This document shows, one piece after another, positions 11,433 to 22,546 of a stretch of 64,000 bases of DNA; the stretch's first letter is position 1, and every line of letters starts with the position of its first letter. Under the pieces are notes generated by a model, which was not told where the DNA came from, searched no databases, and saw only the letters and a program-made list of their open reading frames with translations. The stretch is from NCBI GenBank assembly GCA_016630955.3, contig CM049987.1, positions 1,612,001 to 1,676,000 on the forward strand, read 5' to 3'. A program made the translations under genes and the position numbers. The stretch comes from Didymella arachidicola. Taxonomy: Eukaryota; Ascomycota; Dothideomycetes; Pleosporales; Didymellaceae.

Positions 11433-11471
11433 GGTGGCTCGTCACGCGAAGTGGCTCGTCACGCGCACGGT
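11433..11471. repeat. Right terminal inverted repeat of Fot1-like element
   Basis: Reverse complement of 9339-9377 with one mismatch; followed by TA at 11472-11473. It contains the same internal doubled core. Confidence 0.92.
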
Positions 11472-11914
11472 TAGTGTAGCGTCTCCAGGAGGCGTACCAA
11501 GATAGTCCACACTCCTGCATAAAGCTATCACAAATGACCTAGTTACATCGACCTCTGGCTGAGTGATGGTTGGTCCGTGTATCCTCTACTGCGGTTGCCG
11601 CTGCTCCAACATTGCACCACGCTTGTCGGTTGCTCCTACTGCGCGTCTCGGATGAGAAGAAAGCATCCGCGTCAGATCACGCGTCGAGCGACAAAGCCAT
11701 TAACACACAGCGCAAATCATTACATGCTAGACTCTATACTTTATGAGGTCGAGCCTGCCGTTGTGATGGAAGGTTGCGGACAAGCGAAGAAACTCTAGCC
11801 TCGGTACTCGTGCCAGTTTGGTCTATACTCCGTTCAAAGACCAAGACCTCGAAATTCTGAACATCCTTATCTTCTCTGTCACGTAGGGCACAAAATTTCA
11901 CGCAGAAGCACGAT

Positions 11915-12726
11915 ATGGCTTACCAGGAACAACAAGCACGCGCTCCGGCTAAAGAGGTAAGGTCTGGGTCGCTGCAGCCCCGCATCCTCTACTTGACGGC
12001 GTACAACCTCCTGTTTGCCGGACTTTGGGTGTCTGTGGGCATCACAGCGACCAGGAATGCTTCGGGAGGCAAATTTGTTCTGTTCGAAGCAGTCGAGCCT
12101 CTGGCGCGATGGGTTCAGACCTTCACCATGATTGAGGTTGTACACGCTGCAGTCCGTAAGTTGAGGATCACAACACGCCTCCAGTTTGCTGACGATGTCA
12201 CAGGGCTAGTCAAATCGCCAGTCAGCACCACAGCTATACAAGTTTTCACACGTGTAATCCAGGTGTGGATGATCTGGTATAGTTTCCCAGCAAGCACAGC
12301 TGCTTCCAACGCTTTCTTCGTTTTGGTCATTGCATGGTCGATTGCAGACTCGATTCGGTATTTATACCTAGCATTGAATCTTCACGGAAAAGCGCCGCAA
12401 GCCCTTGTCTGGCTACGGTATGTTTAGTTTGAGTTCAATGCAATACGAACGCTCATTGTGATAGCTACACCATGTTCTACCCGCTTTACCCCATTGGTAT
12501 CGGGGCAGAGTGGCTGCTAATGTACAGAACTATCGGGCCTGTTGGAGAAGTCAGCTCCGTCTTTCCGCCTATATTCTATTTTCTATTGGCACTTTATGTA
12601 CCCGGTAAGTTGATCAACAGAGGCGTTGCATGAAACTGACCCTACGATAAAGGCGCATACACTATGTTCACATATATGGTCAAACAACGCAGGAAGACCC
12701 TCGGAAATAGAAGGAAAGCTTTGTAA
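11915..12726 (+). CDS. PHS1: Very-long-chain 3-hydroxyacyl-CoA dehydratase (PHS1/HACD family)
   Basis: Three exons, 11915-12417, 12465-12604 and 12653-12726, encode 238 aa. The introns are 47 and 48 nt with gtatgt/ag and gtaagt/ag ends. The protein is a multipass ER membrane enzyme that dehydrates 3-hydroxyacyl-CoA in the fatty-acid elongation cycle. Its diagnostic core is restored by splicing exons 1 and 2: RYTMFYPLYPIGIGAE, with Tyr176 and Glu183 spaced exactly as the catalytic Tyr/Glu pair known in yeast Phs1. Length is close to the family's ~217-290 aa, and hydrophobic segments are spread along the whole chain. The start at 11915 is the first ATG and gives a short cytosolic N-terminus. 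It converges on the next gene, 130 bp away. Filamentous fungi may have more than one family member, so orthology to yeast PHS1 is not proven. Confidence 0.93.
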
Positions 12727-12855
12727 ATACGTCTGGCGCAGTATTTGACGGGGGAAGACCTACGCCCAAAACACTGCATGCCTATTAAGACCAATACGGT
12801 GTCCTTCGACAGATGGCAAGCGGATTTACACCAACTATAAGCCCATGGACGATCC

Positions 12856-13992
12856 TCAGCTAGGATTGAAGGCTTTGTAGACCTGCAGTGCTCCTTCGAT
12901 GCTCTGTACCAATCCAAAGAAGATCGTGAGAAACAGAACAACAACCGCGACCCAGAATGTGTACCATTGGACTCCATTTCGCCGATCATACCACCACTGT
13001 GATATGGTGGAGGGCCGAGACTGATCAAATGCTTGCTTCAACATCACCAGTCGGTCATGCCAAAACCTGAATCTTACAAACTGCCGATCGTCTAATTTCA
13101 AACGACCGCAAGTCGACAACGCCATGTCGAGGCCTTGGGGATTACTATGTTTCCCCAGCCACTTCTTGGTAGCCTTATCTCCGAGAGGGAACAGTAGGGA
13201 TATTGTTCGTAGCGTCTCTGCCACGAGTCCGTCAGGCAGGACTGTGCTAAGCAAAACATTAGTCAAATCCCCACCCAAGCGAACAACAACGTACCCGGAG
13301 TTCCTTTTCAGAAAAGAAACATCGCAGAAGACGGCCACTCTGCCATCTCCTTCCATCAATCTGAGGTGATCCGCAAGATTGTCAGTGGGAACTATTCGGA
13401 TCCCAGCAATGTTTTCCACGTTAGCCGCCGTGAAGGCTGGCTCAAGTCTCAAGCCGCTGTCGCTCAAAATCTGCTGCTCCGAGAAGTGGCTGTTTAGGCA
13501 GGCCTTCAGGGTCCCGGTCTCCCATTGGACGCGCGTATGCGTAGAGATTGATCTGGTATCAACGGCAATGTTGACCATTTGGTATAGCCGAGCCGCCAGG
13601 TCAATTGCACCGTCAATAACCTCGTCCTGATTGGATCGCCCCGGATCGGAGAGCTTCATCCTCAGGCCCTCTTTTATGGAGCCTCTATCGACACCCTCTT
13701 CGAACAGGCGTATCAAATCCAATATGTCTTGATGCGTCTTGGCCATGACAGATCGTCCACGATCAAACAATGCCACTTGGCACTGCGCTTCATAGTATTT
13801 GAAGTACGGATCCCAGTCCAAATTATTATGTTGATACAATGGCAAATTGGCTGAGGGCCAAAATTGTTCTCGAATCGCTCTCTTTACTCGAACATCGATT
13901 GGTGATACGTTGAGAGGGGTTTCCAGGTCTTTCATGTCTCGAGTGAGGTGGGAGATCAAGGAATGGAGGATCTGGTAGAATACAGTATTCAT
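12856..13992 (-). CDS. Unknown fungal protein with C-terminal membrane anchor
   Basis: A single open frame encodes 378 aa from the ATG at 13992. An in-frame ATG at 14079 would add 29 Ser/Arg/His-rich residues. I prefer the internal start because the extra residues look like translated leader, but this is not decided. Most of the chain is soluble and mixed alpha/beta, with no motif I can name. Near the C-terminus is one strong hydrophobic segment (YTFWVAVVVLFLTIFFGLV) followed by a short tail (QSIEGALQVYKAFNPS), as in a tail-anchored or single-pass protein. I recall this C-terminal pattern from unannotated fungal proteins, but no function is established. It is divergent from the protease-like gene at 14449. 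Confidence 0.8.
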   Translation of the reverse strand: MNTVFYQILHSLISHLTRDMKDLETPLNVSPIDVRVKRAIREQFWPSANLPLYQHNNLDWDPYFKYYEAQCQVALFDRGRSVMAKTHQDILDLIRLFEEGVDRGSIKEGLRMKLSDPGRSNQDEVIDGAIDLAARLYQMVNIAVDTRSISTHTRVQWETGTLKACLNSHFSEQQILSDSGLRLEPAFTAANVENIAGIRIVPTDNLADHLRLMEGDGRVAVFCDVSFLKRNSGYVVVRLGGDLTNVLLSTVLPDGLVAETLRTISLLFPLGDKATKKWLGKHSNPQGLDMALSTCGRLKLDDRQFVRFRFWHDRLVMLKQAFDQSRPSTISQWWYDRRNGVQWYTFWVAVVVLFLTIFFGLVQSIEGALQVYKAFNPS

Positions 13993-14448
13993 GTGGCTGC
14001 GCCTTGACAGACCCCTACCGGGTCTGCTATGGCTGTGCCTAACCGCGCTATACTGATAGGCTGGCGACTGCTGACACAATGCCTTAGGATTGAAAGCTGC
14101 GGACGTGACCCCGACTCAGCCTTCTGAGTTCGCTGTGGGTACAAGCAAGGGTCAATCTCATTGGCTTCTGGCGGAATGAGGCTTATTGCCGGTTGCTCAG
14201 CTTCGCACGCTCTATTGGCTCAATGACCATGCAGCACATCTGCTCTGCATGGTGGCTGTAGTACACGTCGAAACTCTGCAACGATCCAGCACAGCCTCTT
14301 GGAGGACTTCGCTAGGAGCTCAAAGTCACCGGTGACCTGCCCCTTCCTGTCTACGCTCTTCGCAATATTTTCTCTCCAGCTCTACTCATTTCGAGTCATC
14401 CGTTCACTGAATCTCGACTACATACCTACTAGCGCGACAATTTGGATC

Positions 14449-17001
14449 ATGGCGCAATCTCCTGTTGCATCGCTCATCGACGGATTCATCCGTACTGCCT
14501 CACTGCCAAAGTCCAAATCTGTAGGAAACTACGTTGGCCCTATTGGGAAGCTAGGAAATCGCTGTTGGGAAGCGAAAGAGTCGATGAGGCTGCTGTTCTA
14601 CGATCAAATCAGACCAGGGATACTGGAGCATCTGGACGGTCTGTTCAGTTCCGTTTCGACTAGGGACACCATCAACGTGACACTCTACATGATTGGTAGA
14701 CGATCCAACACCGCTGCGCCAACTGTGCTATTTGTCTCTGAGAACGACAGCAATCGCAAAGACGCCCGAAACCTGATCAAGGAGAGTGGGATACTCAGGC
14801 AGCACCGCGGTTGGAAGACCGCGGAGGCCTCGAAAGACCCCGGGTGGGGTGCAAGATTGGAACAGCTTGCATCGGGACTCGGGTCAAACAAGCATGCAGC
14901 CGTGTCTGAACCCGCCACACAGGTACTCTACGACTCTTCACAGCCTCTACAGTCACAAGGTATGACGTTATACGTATCCCACGACTCTGGTCTGCGGAAG
15001 ATGACAGCAAACCTTCTGCGACATGACGGTAAAACGTTTTTTCTGGCGCCGTCGCACGCTTTCTTTGAGAACGACGACAAGAAGATGCCAGACTGTAACA
15101 GCTCGGATGACGATTTCGACATCGACAGCGACGACGAGACTGCAATGATTCCCGCTGCTGATGTCGCACTCTGCTCGTCTGCGATTGAGGTGGACTGCGA
15201 TGAGTCGGACGTCTGCTCCTCCTCTGATGACTCGGAAGAGTCAGTAATCTTCTCAGTGAGAGAGAGCGATGGCGAGATTCTTTCGCAAACCAGCCTGGGT
15301 TCGTTTGAGAATGCGACACTCTGGCCGACTTTTGATGAAGCCTTACCATCAAATACAACAAGAGCCAGATTTCGAACCCCAGTCCATGAGGTTGATCCGC
15401 CTCCAGCCAGTGACCTTGCCCCCATTGGCGTTTTGTCGCACTGGTCTGTCGACAAAGACTGGGCTCTCGTAGAGGTGCGCAGAGACAATGACACCCTCCT
15501 TGCGGCATTCCTGGATGCAGAGCAAGAGGATCTCACGACGAAGCCCGTAGCTGGTTGCAGCTCAGCAGGAGCTGCTATAGTGACACACACAGCTTCAAAG
15601 GGAGAAGTGACCGGCGTCATGTCCAGCACGTCGTCCGATATCCGCTTGCCCCACGGAACATGCTTCCAAGAAGTCTACGCAATCAGACTCGATGCGGCCA
15701 TCGCAGACGGTGACTGCGGATCAGCCGTCTTTAACGAGATCACTGGCGAACTCTATGGCCACATCATCGCCGGCTGTCGAACTTCTGGCTTCGCTTACGT
15801 GATGCCTGCGCACCGTGTCATGCCGGATCTGTACGAAGCCATCAACTCGGCTGAAGTTGTTGTAACAGAACCTGCTGTGGGTGATAACACTTACATGGAT
15901 TATTCAGGGAACGTGACGGCTTTGCTTTCGACTCCGTTGGTCCCAACGCAACCTATCGGAGAATTCCAGTATTGGGCTGAGCAAGAGTCTCCCGGGATCC
16001 CCCATACATGGACGCTGCCCCAGCGCATAGCGGACGGTCCCGAGCTGTACGACGATCCTTGGAGCGACCCGGAATACGAGATTCTTCCTTGGTTCGTTCC
16101 GAGGGCGAGTACGAGCATGCCATTCCACTACATAGGGGAACCCGGGAGGGGGCAGTCAACGTTCGACCCGTGCCGCCGACGTCGCAGTCTGCATAACCCA
16201 TCGAGATCGCGTTCATATGACTATGATAATTCCAAGCGAGTCTTTGCGAGATTTGACAGTTGCACGTCTTACCCCATAGTGGGTGCACACCACGAAGTCA
16301 CCGCCGACAACCTCGCCAAGCTCGAGCGCGAGCACAATCAGTTTGCCAAACCGCAGCACTCAGGCGATGGCGGCGATCTAGCCTGTCGGACATGCAACAC
16401 GCCCTTCACCGGCCGCTACCGAAAGGGCAATCTCGCTCGCCACGTGCGAGTCTACCGTCGCGATGTCGACGGTTGGGAAACCGCTGCGTCTCAACCAGGC
16501 GCCCAGCCATATGCGCCAGGTGACTCCTGTGGCCATGGAGGCTACCACGACCCTGGCGATCGCAATGGACTTGCCCTGCTACCATTCAGCGCCGAGGACA
16601 TCGCGGCCATCAAGACGACCCGCCTCTCTCTGCACGTCTGCGAGAAAGCCGTCAACTGCATCGCCAGCTCCATAAACGCCTGCAACCATCCCCCGCAGAA
16701 TGACCCCGAACCACCTGCCGTCATACCGATAGCCTGCAATCCGGCAGCTCTATCAGAGTAAGTCCACCAAGGATAAAGTCGGACGTATTACGTATCTTAC
16801 TAACGCGCGTCCAGGAACCATCATGCAGATCTAAACGAGCGGAGACATGTCCATGACTGCGAGGCTAGTCCGCATTGTAGTCGTTGTGGCTGTGATCTGA
16901 TGCAGTGCCCGGGGTGTAGGCATGATCCCGACAAATGCCATCGTCATACGGGCGAATGCTGGGGCTGTTATCGGTGCCGGGAATGCCAGTATGATCGATG
17001 A
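14449..17001 (+). CDS. Chymotrypsin-fold protein with Cys nucleophile (H-D-C) and Cys/His-rich tail
   Basis: Two exons, 14449-16757 and 16815-17001, encode 831 aa; the 57-nt intron starts gtaagt and ends ccag. An upstream in-frame ATG at 14299 would add 50 residues. The middle of the protein matches the three catalytic signatures of the chymotrypsin fold in order. FFLAPSHAF carries His203 (compare LTAAHC), DWALVEV carries Asp337 (compare DIALL), and ADGDCGSAVFN carries Cys423 where serine proteases have GDSGG. An acidic, Ser-rich insertion (residues ~215-285) lies between His and Asp. After ~residue 635 comes a C2H2-like segment (CRTCNTPFTGRYRKGNLARH) lacking an obvious last His. The spliced tail has many C-x2-C and His pairs (CSRCGCDLMQCPGCRHD, CWGCYRCREC), suggesting zinc binding. 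The fold and triad are inferred from motifs; protease activity is unproven. Confidence 0.8.
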
Positions 17002-18095
17002 AAGTGAGCCAGCATCAAAGCGATGTATTTTCAGGGCGCGCGCGTGCTCTGGTTGGTGGGGACACTTGTTTTGAGTTGCGCTGGGGGGTACTGGTCGTGC
17101 CTTGAGGTTGCTTCTTTGGTGTCTTTGCTAGCGTCTTTGCTTTTGAGTGGTATAGTTTTTGTTCCGTGTCGTTGTAACCGCGTTTCATCGCAACGTTTGT
17201 GTGCTTCTAGCTTTTCACCTCTGGGTCTCTCATATAGTCATAGTATAGTAAGTCTCATATTGTATATTCCTACTTGAAGTCTAGCACAATGGCTACACTT
17301 ACGACGCTGCACACAGGAGTAGATGGAAGCTGTCAAGGTCTACGTTGCTGCACACACTCCACTCTCAACATCACTCCACCACTGCTCTAACGACACTATG
17401 CCAGACCACAAGCAATACTCCGACACACCTGCCATTCCCTCCACACAAACCCATCGCCGCAACCCCCCCTTAATACAATTATCACACTCCATTCAACCCC
17501 CTGAAAGCCCCATCGCCACCCCCGTCGCATGACCGGGCCCATTCGGCCCCCCAGGCCTCTCGTACGGTCCAAACCCCTTCCTACTCTTCTCAGCTCACAT
17601 CTCTTTCTCACGCTTCAGGACTCGCTTACCCAAGTGGCTTCCCCGCTGATGATTTCAGCTGCGAACTGCCATCCCCTAATTCTTCCGGGCGCAACGGGCC
17701 GTCGTGGCGCTCGCGCCGTCCGGGGTGCGCAGTGCGCGAGGATGCGCAGCCCATGGTGTTGATGGAGCTTCAAGAGTTTCGATTTTGGCTTCGGTTGGGT
17801 GGGAAGGGGGATGAACTGGGGGGTCTGTGGAGCGAAGGGTGGTTGGAATCGAGGGCGATGGGAGGGTTGAAATGAGGGTTTGGTGTGGTGGTGGTGGTGA
17901 GATGGGAGGGACTGGGTAGGGCGGACGAGGCGTGCGATGACGTGGGAGGGCTTGGCTGCATACGAGTAAGGAAGGAGGGCGGGAGTTCGGCAGGGAAGGG
18001 TCTGGGGCTGCGTTGCTGGTTGAGGAACTTGCAATGCGCTGCTTTTGATGGCACGGATGGGTTCAAGGATGGATTCGATGGCGGATCGACTTGTC
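17002..18095. other. Intergenic between protease-like gene and PARN-like gene, no gene seen
   Basis: About 1.1 kb between convergent genes. It holds only short frames with skewed pyrimidine or G-rich composition (for example GGT/GTG runs at 17880-17900) and no recognisable protein. It probably contains both 3' UTRs. Confidence 0.5.
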
Positions 18096-19979
18096 TTAGC
18101 GCGGCCAGGAAGCTATCCTCAGCTCCCTTTCTTCCGTGCCGAAGACGCGGAGTTTGTTGCCGAAGAGGTCCCAGAAGGGTGTGGTGAAGGCGGGTATTGT
18201 TTCCATTTTGCGGCGTTGGAGGGCGGGAATGGGGACCCAGCCGCTTTCGTCTTGGATGTATTCTTCGTCTGCCCAGGCCCCGGTTGGGTGGGAGACGTTG
18301 GGTTCAGCACTGTTGGGGGCAATGTGGTCGGGGTTTCCTCCGTCCGATTCGCCTTCTGTGCTGGAGCCTGTTTCGGCGTCCGCAATACTTAGCTCCCTCA
18401 GCTTCTCGAATACAGTCTTCGTTGCGAAGCGGTGGGCTGGTTGTTCCTCCTTCTTTTTGCTCTTGCGCTTTGCTTTGCGGTTCCTCCGCCCTGTGGGAAC
18501 TGGCGTAGACTCCACAGGTGGTACCGCGATGGGGTGGTGAACTTTCTCACGTCCGTCGGCGATGAAATCGTCAGGTGTGTCACTGGTGAGCCTGATGCCG
18601 CCCTCCGATGCCTCCCTGCCCAGCGCAGGTCTCGCTGCCTCTGTGTGCTTTTTGCTCTGGGCGTGAGAGCCGTCCTTCTCACTGGGATCGCTGTCCTGGT
18701 TCCTCTCGGCACCCAGTTTCGCCGCCAGTCTTAGCATGATTGTCGCCGTCAGCAGACTGTCGTAGCCCGCCTCGTGGAACGCCTCGAGGTCATTGTACTT
18801 TGCGTGATCCTCGTGCGTTACGATAAAGGGCAGCTGCTGCGTCTGCAGCCCTTTGGCAATATCCTCCAGCGTTGGGCTTGCGTTGAGATCGCCCTCATGG
18901 TGCGTAGCCAGGTACTTTGTGTCGACAATGCGCGGACACAATTCGTGTAGCTTCTCATTGAACACTTCCAAAGTATCTGGCAGAGGGCCCACGAAAGTGC
19001 GGTACAGGTACACGATGTCGGTGAACATGTTGTGGCCCACAATAACTGGACGGTTCTTGCGGAGCCGTGCTAAGGCGCGGTCGAAGCGGTCCCTGTGGTC
19101 GCCGAATGCGTGGCTGCGCATAATGTAGAGCAGGTCGTCATTGATTTCGCCACCGACGAGTGCTTCGAAGATCCACCGGAAGCCTGTTTGACGTGCTATT
19201 TGCTCCTTGACGCGCGTTTTGATGCGGCGTGTGTTGTCTGCTTCACGCTCAGCATCGAAAGGCAGTATGCGGATGCAGTCGTTCCGCCCTATGGCAACGG
19301 CATCAGGGAATTCGGCGCGCACGAGTTGGTGAACGAGGCGCTTTTCGAATCTCGAAATGGTGCTGGATGCTAATGCATTGGGCAGGCCGGTGGATGTGGT
19401 GATCTCGAGGGTTGTCGAGGTGCTCTTCTGCCAGGCGGTTATGGCGTCTCTGCAGCGGCGCATAAAGTCGAGGGAGTCTGTGTCGGTGGGTTTGAGCTGC
19501 AAGTCCTCGATGACGTTCTTCTTGTCGATGCGGTCATATGCCAGTTTCTTTGCCCTCTCAGCTTCTTCGCGAGAAAGGTATTGTACACCTCTGGCGAAGG
19601 GAAGTCCAAGGTCGAATCCGCAGCCCAGCAGGAAGGAGCACGCACCACTCTGGAAGCTGATCTCGCGCTCAAAATCAAGACGCTCGTCAAACAGAGGGCT
19701 GATGTTGATGTTGTACGGCCGCAGAATATACTTGTTGGCAACGAAGTCGAATCTGGCGCATGTCAGGCCGACCTGGAGGATCTGGTAGCGGTCGGCGCCC
19801 TGCTTGGTCTCAGCATAGCGGTCCTCTAGAGTCAGTCGTCCGGGGCCGCGGGGTTTTTTGTTGGGCAGGCGACTGGGAATGCCGGAGAGCTCGAGGTCGA
19901 AGGAGACGAAGTCGGCCTCGGAGATGTGGATGAGCAGGCCGAGGATGTCGTTGGGGAAGGATTCGGCGTTGACCTCCAT
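18096..19979 (-). CDS. CAF1-family poly(A) ribonuclease, PARN-like
   Basis: A single exon encodes 627 aa, the size range of PARN-type deadenylases. The DEDDh exonuclease motifs are visible: Exo I near the N-terminus as FVSFDLELSGI (Asp/Glu pair about residues 28-30), Exo II as VIVGHNMFTDIVYLYRTF around residue 320, and Exo III as HEAGYDSLLTATIML (His then Asp) around residue 400. An N-terminal PYNIN segment and an R3H-like inserted region between Exo I and Exo II fit the PARN/CAF1 layout. The C-terminus is a Lys/Arg-rich, Ser/Glu-rich tail. The expected role is 3'-to-5' shortening of mRNA or small-RNA poly(A) tails using two divalent metals. The first ATG (19979) begins the domain without a presequence. 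It is divergent from the Pex26-like gene, sharing ~580 bp. Confidence 0.92.
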   Translation of the reverse strand: MEVNAESFPNDILGLLIHISEADFVSFDLELSGIPSRLPNKKPRGPGRLTLEDRYAETKQGADRYQILQVGLTCARFDFVANKYILRPYNINISPLFDERLDFEREISFQSGACSFLLGCGFDLGLPFARGVQYLSREEAERAKKLAYDRIDKKNVIEDLQLKPTDTDSLDFMRRCRDAITAWQKSTSTTLEITTSTGLPNALASSTISRFEKRLVHQLVRAEFPDAVAIGRNDCIRILPFDAEREADNTRRIKTRVKEQIARQTGFRWIFEALVGGEINDDLLYIMRSHAFGDHRDRFDRALARLRKNRPVIVGHNMFTDIVYLYRTFVGPLPDTLEVFNEKLHELCPRIVDTKYLATHHEGDLNASPTLEDIAKGLQTQQLPFIVTHEDHAKYNDLEAFHEAGYDSLLTATIMLRLAAKLGAERNQDSDPSEKDGSHAQSKKHTEAARPALGREASEGGIRLTSDTPDDFIADGREKVHHPIAVPPVESTPVPTGRRNRKAKRKSKKKEEQPAHRFATKTVFEKLRELSIADAETGSSTEGESDGGNPDHIAPNSAEPNVSHPTGAWADEEYIQDESGWVPIPALQRRKMETIPAFTTPFWDLFGNKLRVFGTEERELRIASWPR

Positions 19980-20557
19980 GTTGACGAGCTGTTTCTGCAG
20001 AGCCGTTCTCTCGGTATGTACTTCCCCCTCTCGGCTGGTGCCTATATAGCTCTTTCTCTGGTTAATACAGCAAGCTGGGCGAGGGTGGAGGTAGGGGAAA
20101 AAAAAGTCACGCGAGCAAAGTGCAGGTCAGTGGCAAGGACTGGAAGGGGCAAGGCAGGCTGAGTGAGTAATTGATTGTTAGCTCATGATCAAGCGAGCAT
20201 CTAGCATTTGCAATAAACTGTATGTGTGTGTGGTATGCCATGCCGTCTGGCGAGCTGCGCTGTTTGCCTGCAAGCACTGTTCAGAGCGGAGAAAGGCACG
20301 TTCACGTGTTTCTTTGGTGGCAGCGAAGATGAGGTGCGTGTTCGGGGCTGGTGCAGGGGCTGGTGCAGGGGCTGGTTGGCTGGTGCAGGGAGCTGATTGG
20401 CTGGGGCACTAGCAGCGGTGACGGGCTGCGCTGCCGAGGTTGAAGCTGGGCCGGGCGTGTTGTGACGCGGCGGCAGGAATGCACGACGACAACGCAGCCA
20501 TTGTCGCCCCGCGCACCCAGCCATTGTCGCCCAGCAAAGCGTCGCGGGCCCATCGAT

Positions 20558-21955
20558 ATGGCCGCCCTCTACGAAGACGTCAGCGGGAGCCGCTACCTCA
20601 GCAGCAGCATCAGCAGCCTGTCGGCCAGCCGCCAGCAGTCGTCGCAGATTGCCAAAGCCTACCGCCAGGCCGCCCAGCTGTTCCTCACGCGCCGCCTGCC
20701 CGAGGCCCTGTCGACCATCGAGCCCATCATCAGCGCCCCGACTGCGGACCGACACGACAGCCCTTCTGCAGACGCCAGCCACAGCCCGTCTGCCAATGTC
20801 CCCGGCTATGCGCCCGTCGCGACGGCCTCGCGCGGCACGCGGGTCAAGGTGTGGAGCTTCTACCTGACCTTCCTCAACAGCGTCGTCGAGCTGGGCGCCG
20901 AGGAGGGCAAGCACGCCTTTGGCAGCGCGCGCTGGAAGGCCCTGGTCTCCAAGTGCCGCGACGGCAGCGTGTGGGACGAGGTCGTGCGCGACGGGTACGC
21001 CGGCGTCGAGGGCGATGTGGACGCCGATGTCGTGGTCAACCTGTACGTCTCTGCCTGCCCTGGCCAGCACGCCCCCGTCCGTCTCGACTAACCCCCCACG
21101 CGCAGGAGCACCCTCCTCCTCACCCACTCCCCCTCCCAGCGCCTCAACCAGTCCAAGCTCGAGACCTACCTCTCCGCCACCGCCCACCCCACCTTCGACA
21201 TCGCCTCGCACCTCTCCTCGCCCGCCTACGCCCGCCGCAAGTCCGCCACCAACGGCACCGACACCCCGCGCGACCTCAACACCCGCATCAAGCTGCTCGA
21301 GCTGTACACCCTGCACGTCCTCCCGCGCAACGACGAGTGGGACTACGCCCGCGAGTTCATCGGCATGAGCGAGGTCCTCGACGACGAGCGCAAGGACGCC
21401 TTCCTGCTCGCGCTGCACGGCTTGAAGGAGGAGAAGGAGGACGCCGAGCAGCGCGAGGAGAAGCTACGGCAGCAGCAGCGGGAGCAGATGGAGGAGCGCA
21501 GGCGGGACACCGAGCAGAAGCGGCTGGAGATGGCGAGGATAGACGAGGACAGGCGGAAACAAGACGAGGCACGCAAACAAACTGAGCGTGCTTCTGGAAG
21601 GAATCCAGGAGACGCTGGTAGCAACGGGCGCGACGACACCAGACACGAGCGAGCACTACGCCAACCCAAACCCACATCCCGACGCACCCCCGCGAAAAAG
21701 CCCTCCGCGCCACCGCCCGGCCTGTACAGTCGCGTCGGCGGTCTCTTCGCAGTCATACAAAAAGCCATATCCGACTCGGCTCACCAAATCACAAGAAACC
21801 CCCTAGCCTTCCTCCGAACCCTCCTCTTCCTCGTAGCCTTCAGCATAGCCTTCGGGAAAAGAGACGTCCGCGAACGCATCATGAGGCTCGTCAGACAGGC
21901 AGTAGATAAAATCAGAAGCACTGTCGGTATGGGGGTCAAGGTGTCTTATATATGA
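20558..21955 (+). CDS. Pex26-like peroxin, C-terminally anchored
   Basis: Two exons, 20558-21042 and 21106-21955, encode 444 aa; the intron is 63 nt with gtacgt/cag ends and a ctaac branch site. The ATG at 20558 starts MAALYEDVSGSRYLSSSISS; an in-frame ATG at 20462 would add 32 less natural residues. The N-terminal half is helical (AKAYRQAAQLFLTRRLPEAL), resembling the conserved start of proteins annotated as peroxin 26 in filamentous ascomycetes. A highly charged coiled coil (residues ~305-350, EEKLRQQQREQMEERRRD) follows. Near the C-terminus is one hydrophobic segment (NPLAFLRTLLFLVAFSIAFG) and a basic tail, as expected for a tail-anchored peroxisomal membrane protein that recruits the Pex1/Pex6 AAA complex. 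Naming rests on recalled similarity and architecture. Confidence 0.75.
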
Positions 21956-22546
21956 GGCACTGCGGATGATGGAAAGGAAGAGTCGAGGCTAATGAGGGAC
22001 GGGTTTATTATCATACCATATATTATATTACTGTTACTACTGGGCATGTCGCTTTTAAAGTCTGTCTGTTTGACGAGTCTAAGCTTGAATTTACCAAATC
22101 CCAAGTTTTGGTACTGCGTGGACAGAGTAGCAGCTCACAATCCTTCCTCTTGGAACTAGTAGGCGTAGATGCGATTAGTGGCAGCTGCTCCTTCCGCCGA
22201 CGCGTAGGACGTGTCTCCATTCGCGATTCGCGTCGCGTTACTCTTGAGCGCCTCGGCTGTGGTTGGCGCAGCCCCATTTGTGGCGAGTGTACCTTCCAGC
22301 TCACCTTCCACAACCCACCAACTTCTTAATAGTAAATCGTGATCCATCCATTGCAGAACCACGGCAGAGTATTTTTACGCCCTCCCGAAGGTCCATGCCA
22401 CGATTGGCTTTAAAGTGAGGGGCCAGCGGGGTCGCTGAGCGGCTCACGGGACTGCGGCTAACGTCACCGTCGGTACATAAGAGAAGGGATGCTGCAGCTC
22501 GCATCGAGCAGCCAACTCTCTAACATTTCCCCACAAACGAGTCGAC

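Larger units (their letters stand above)
9339..11471 (-). mobile_element. Fot1/pogo-type DNA transposon, 2133 bp, RIP-inactivated
   Basis: The element is bounded by 39-bp terminal inverted repeats (9339-9377 and 11433-11471, one mismatch) and flanked on both sides by TA (9337-9338 and 11472-11473), the target duplication of Tc1/mariner-pogo elements. Each TIR contains two direct copies of a gtgacgagccac core. The single transposase gene lies on the minus strand and spans nearly the whole element. Size, TIR type, TA duplication and DD35D transposase all fit fungal Fot1-like elements. Confidence 0.93.

Noticed and set aside
14795..15629. Minus-strand frames of 233-237 codons opposite the protease-like gene
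   Set aside because: Ser/Arg-rich antisense of the acidic Ser/Asp-rich coding region, with no motif of their own.
20201..21418. 405-codon minus-strand open frame opposite the Pex26-like gene
   Set aside because: Its Gly/Val/Arg-rich composition is the antisense of a GC-rich coding strand. The plus-strand two-exon model has a coherent membrane anchor and coiled coil.
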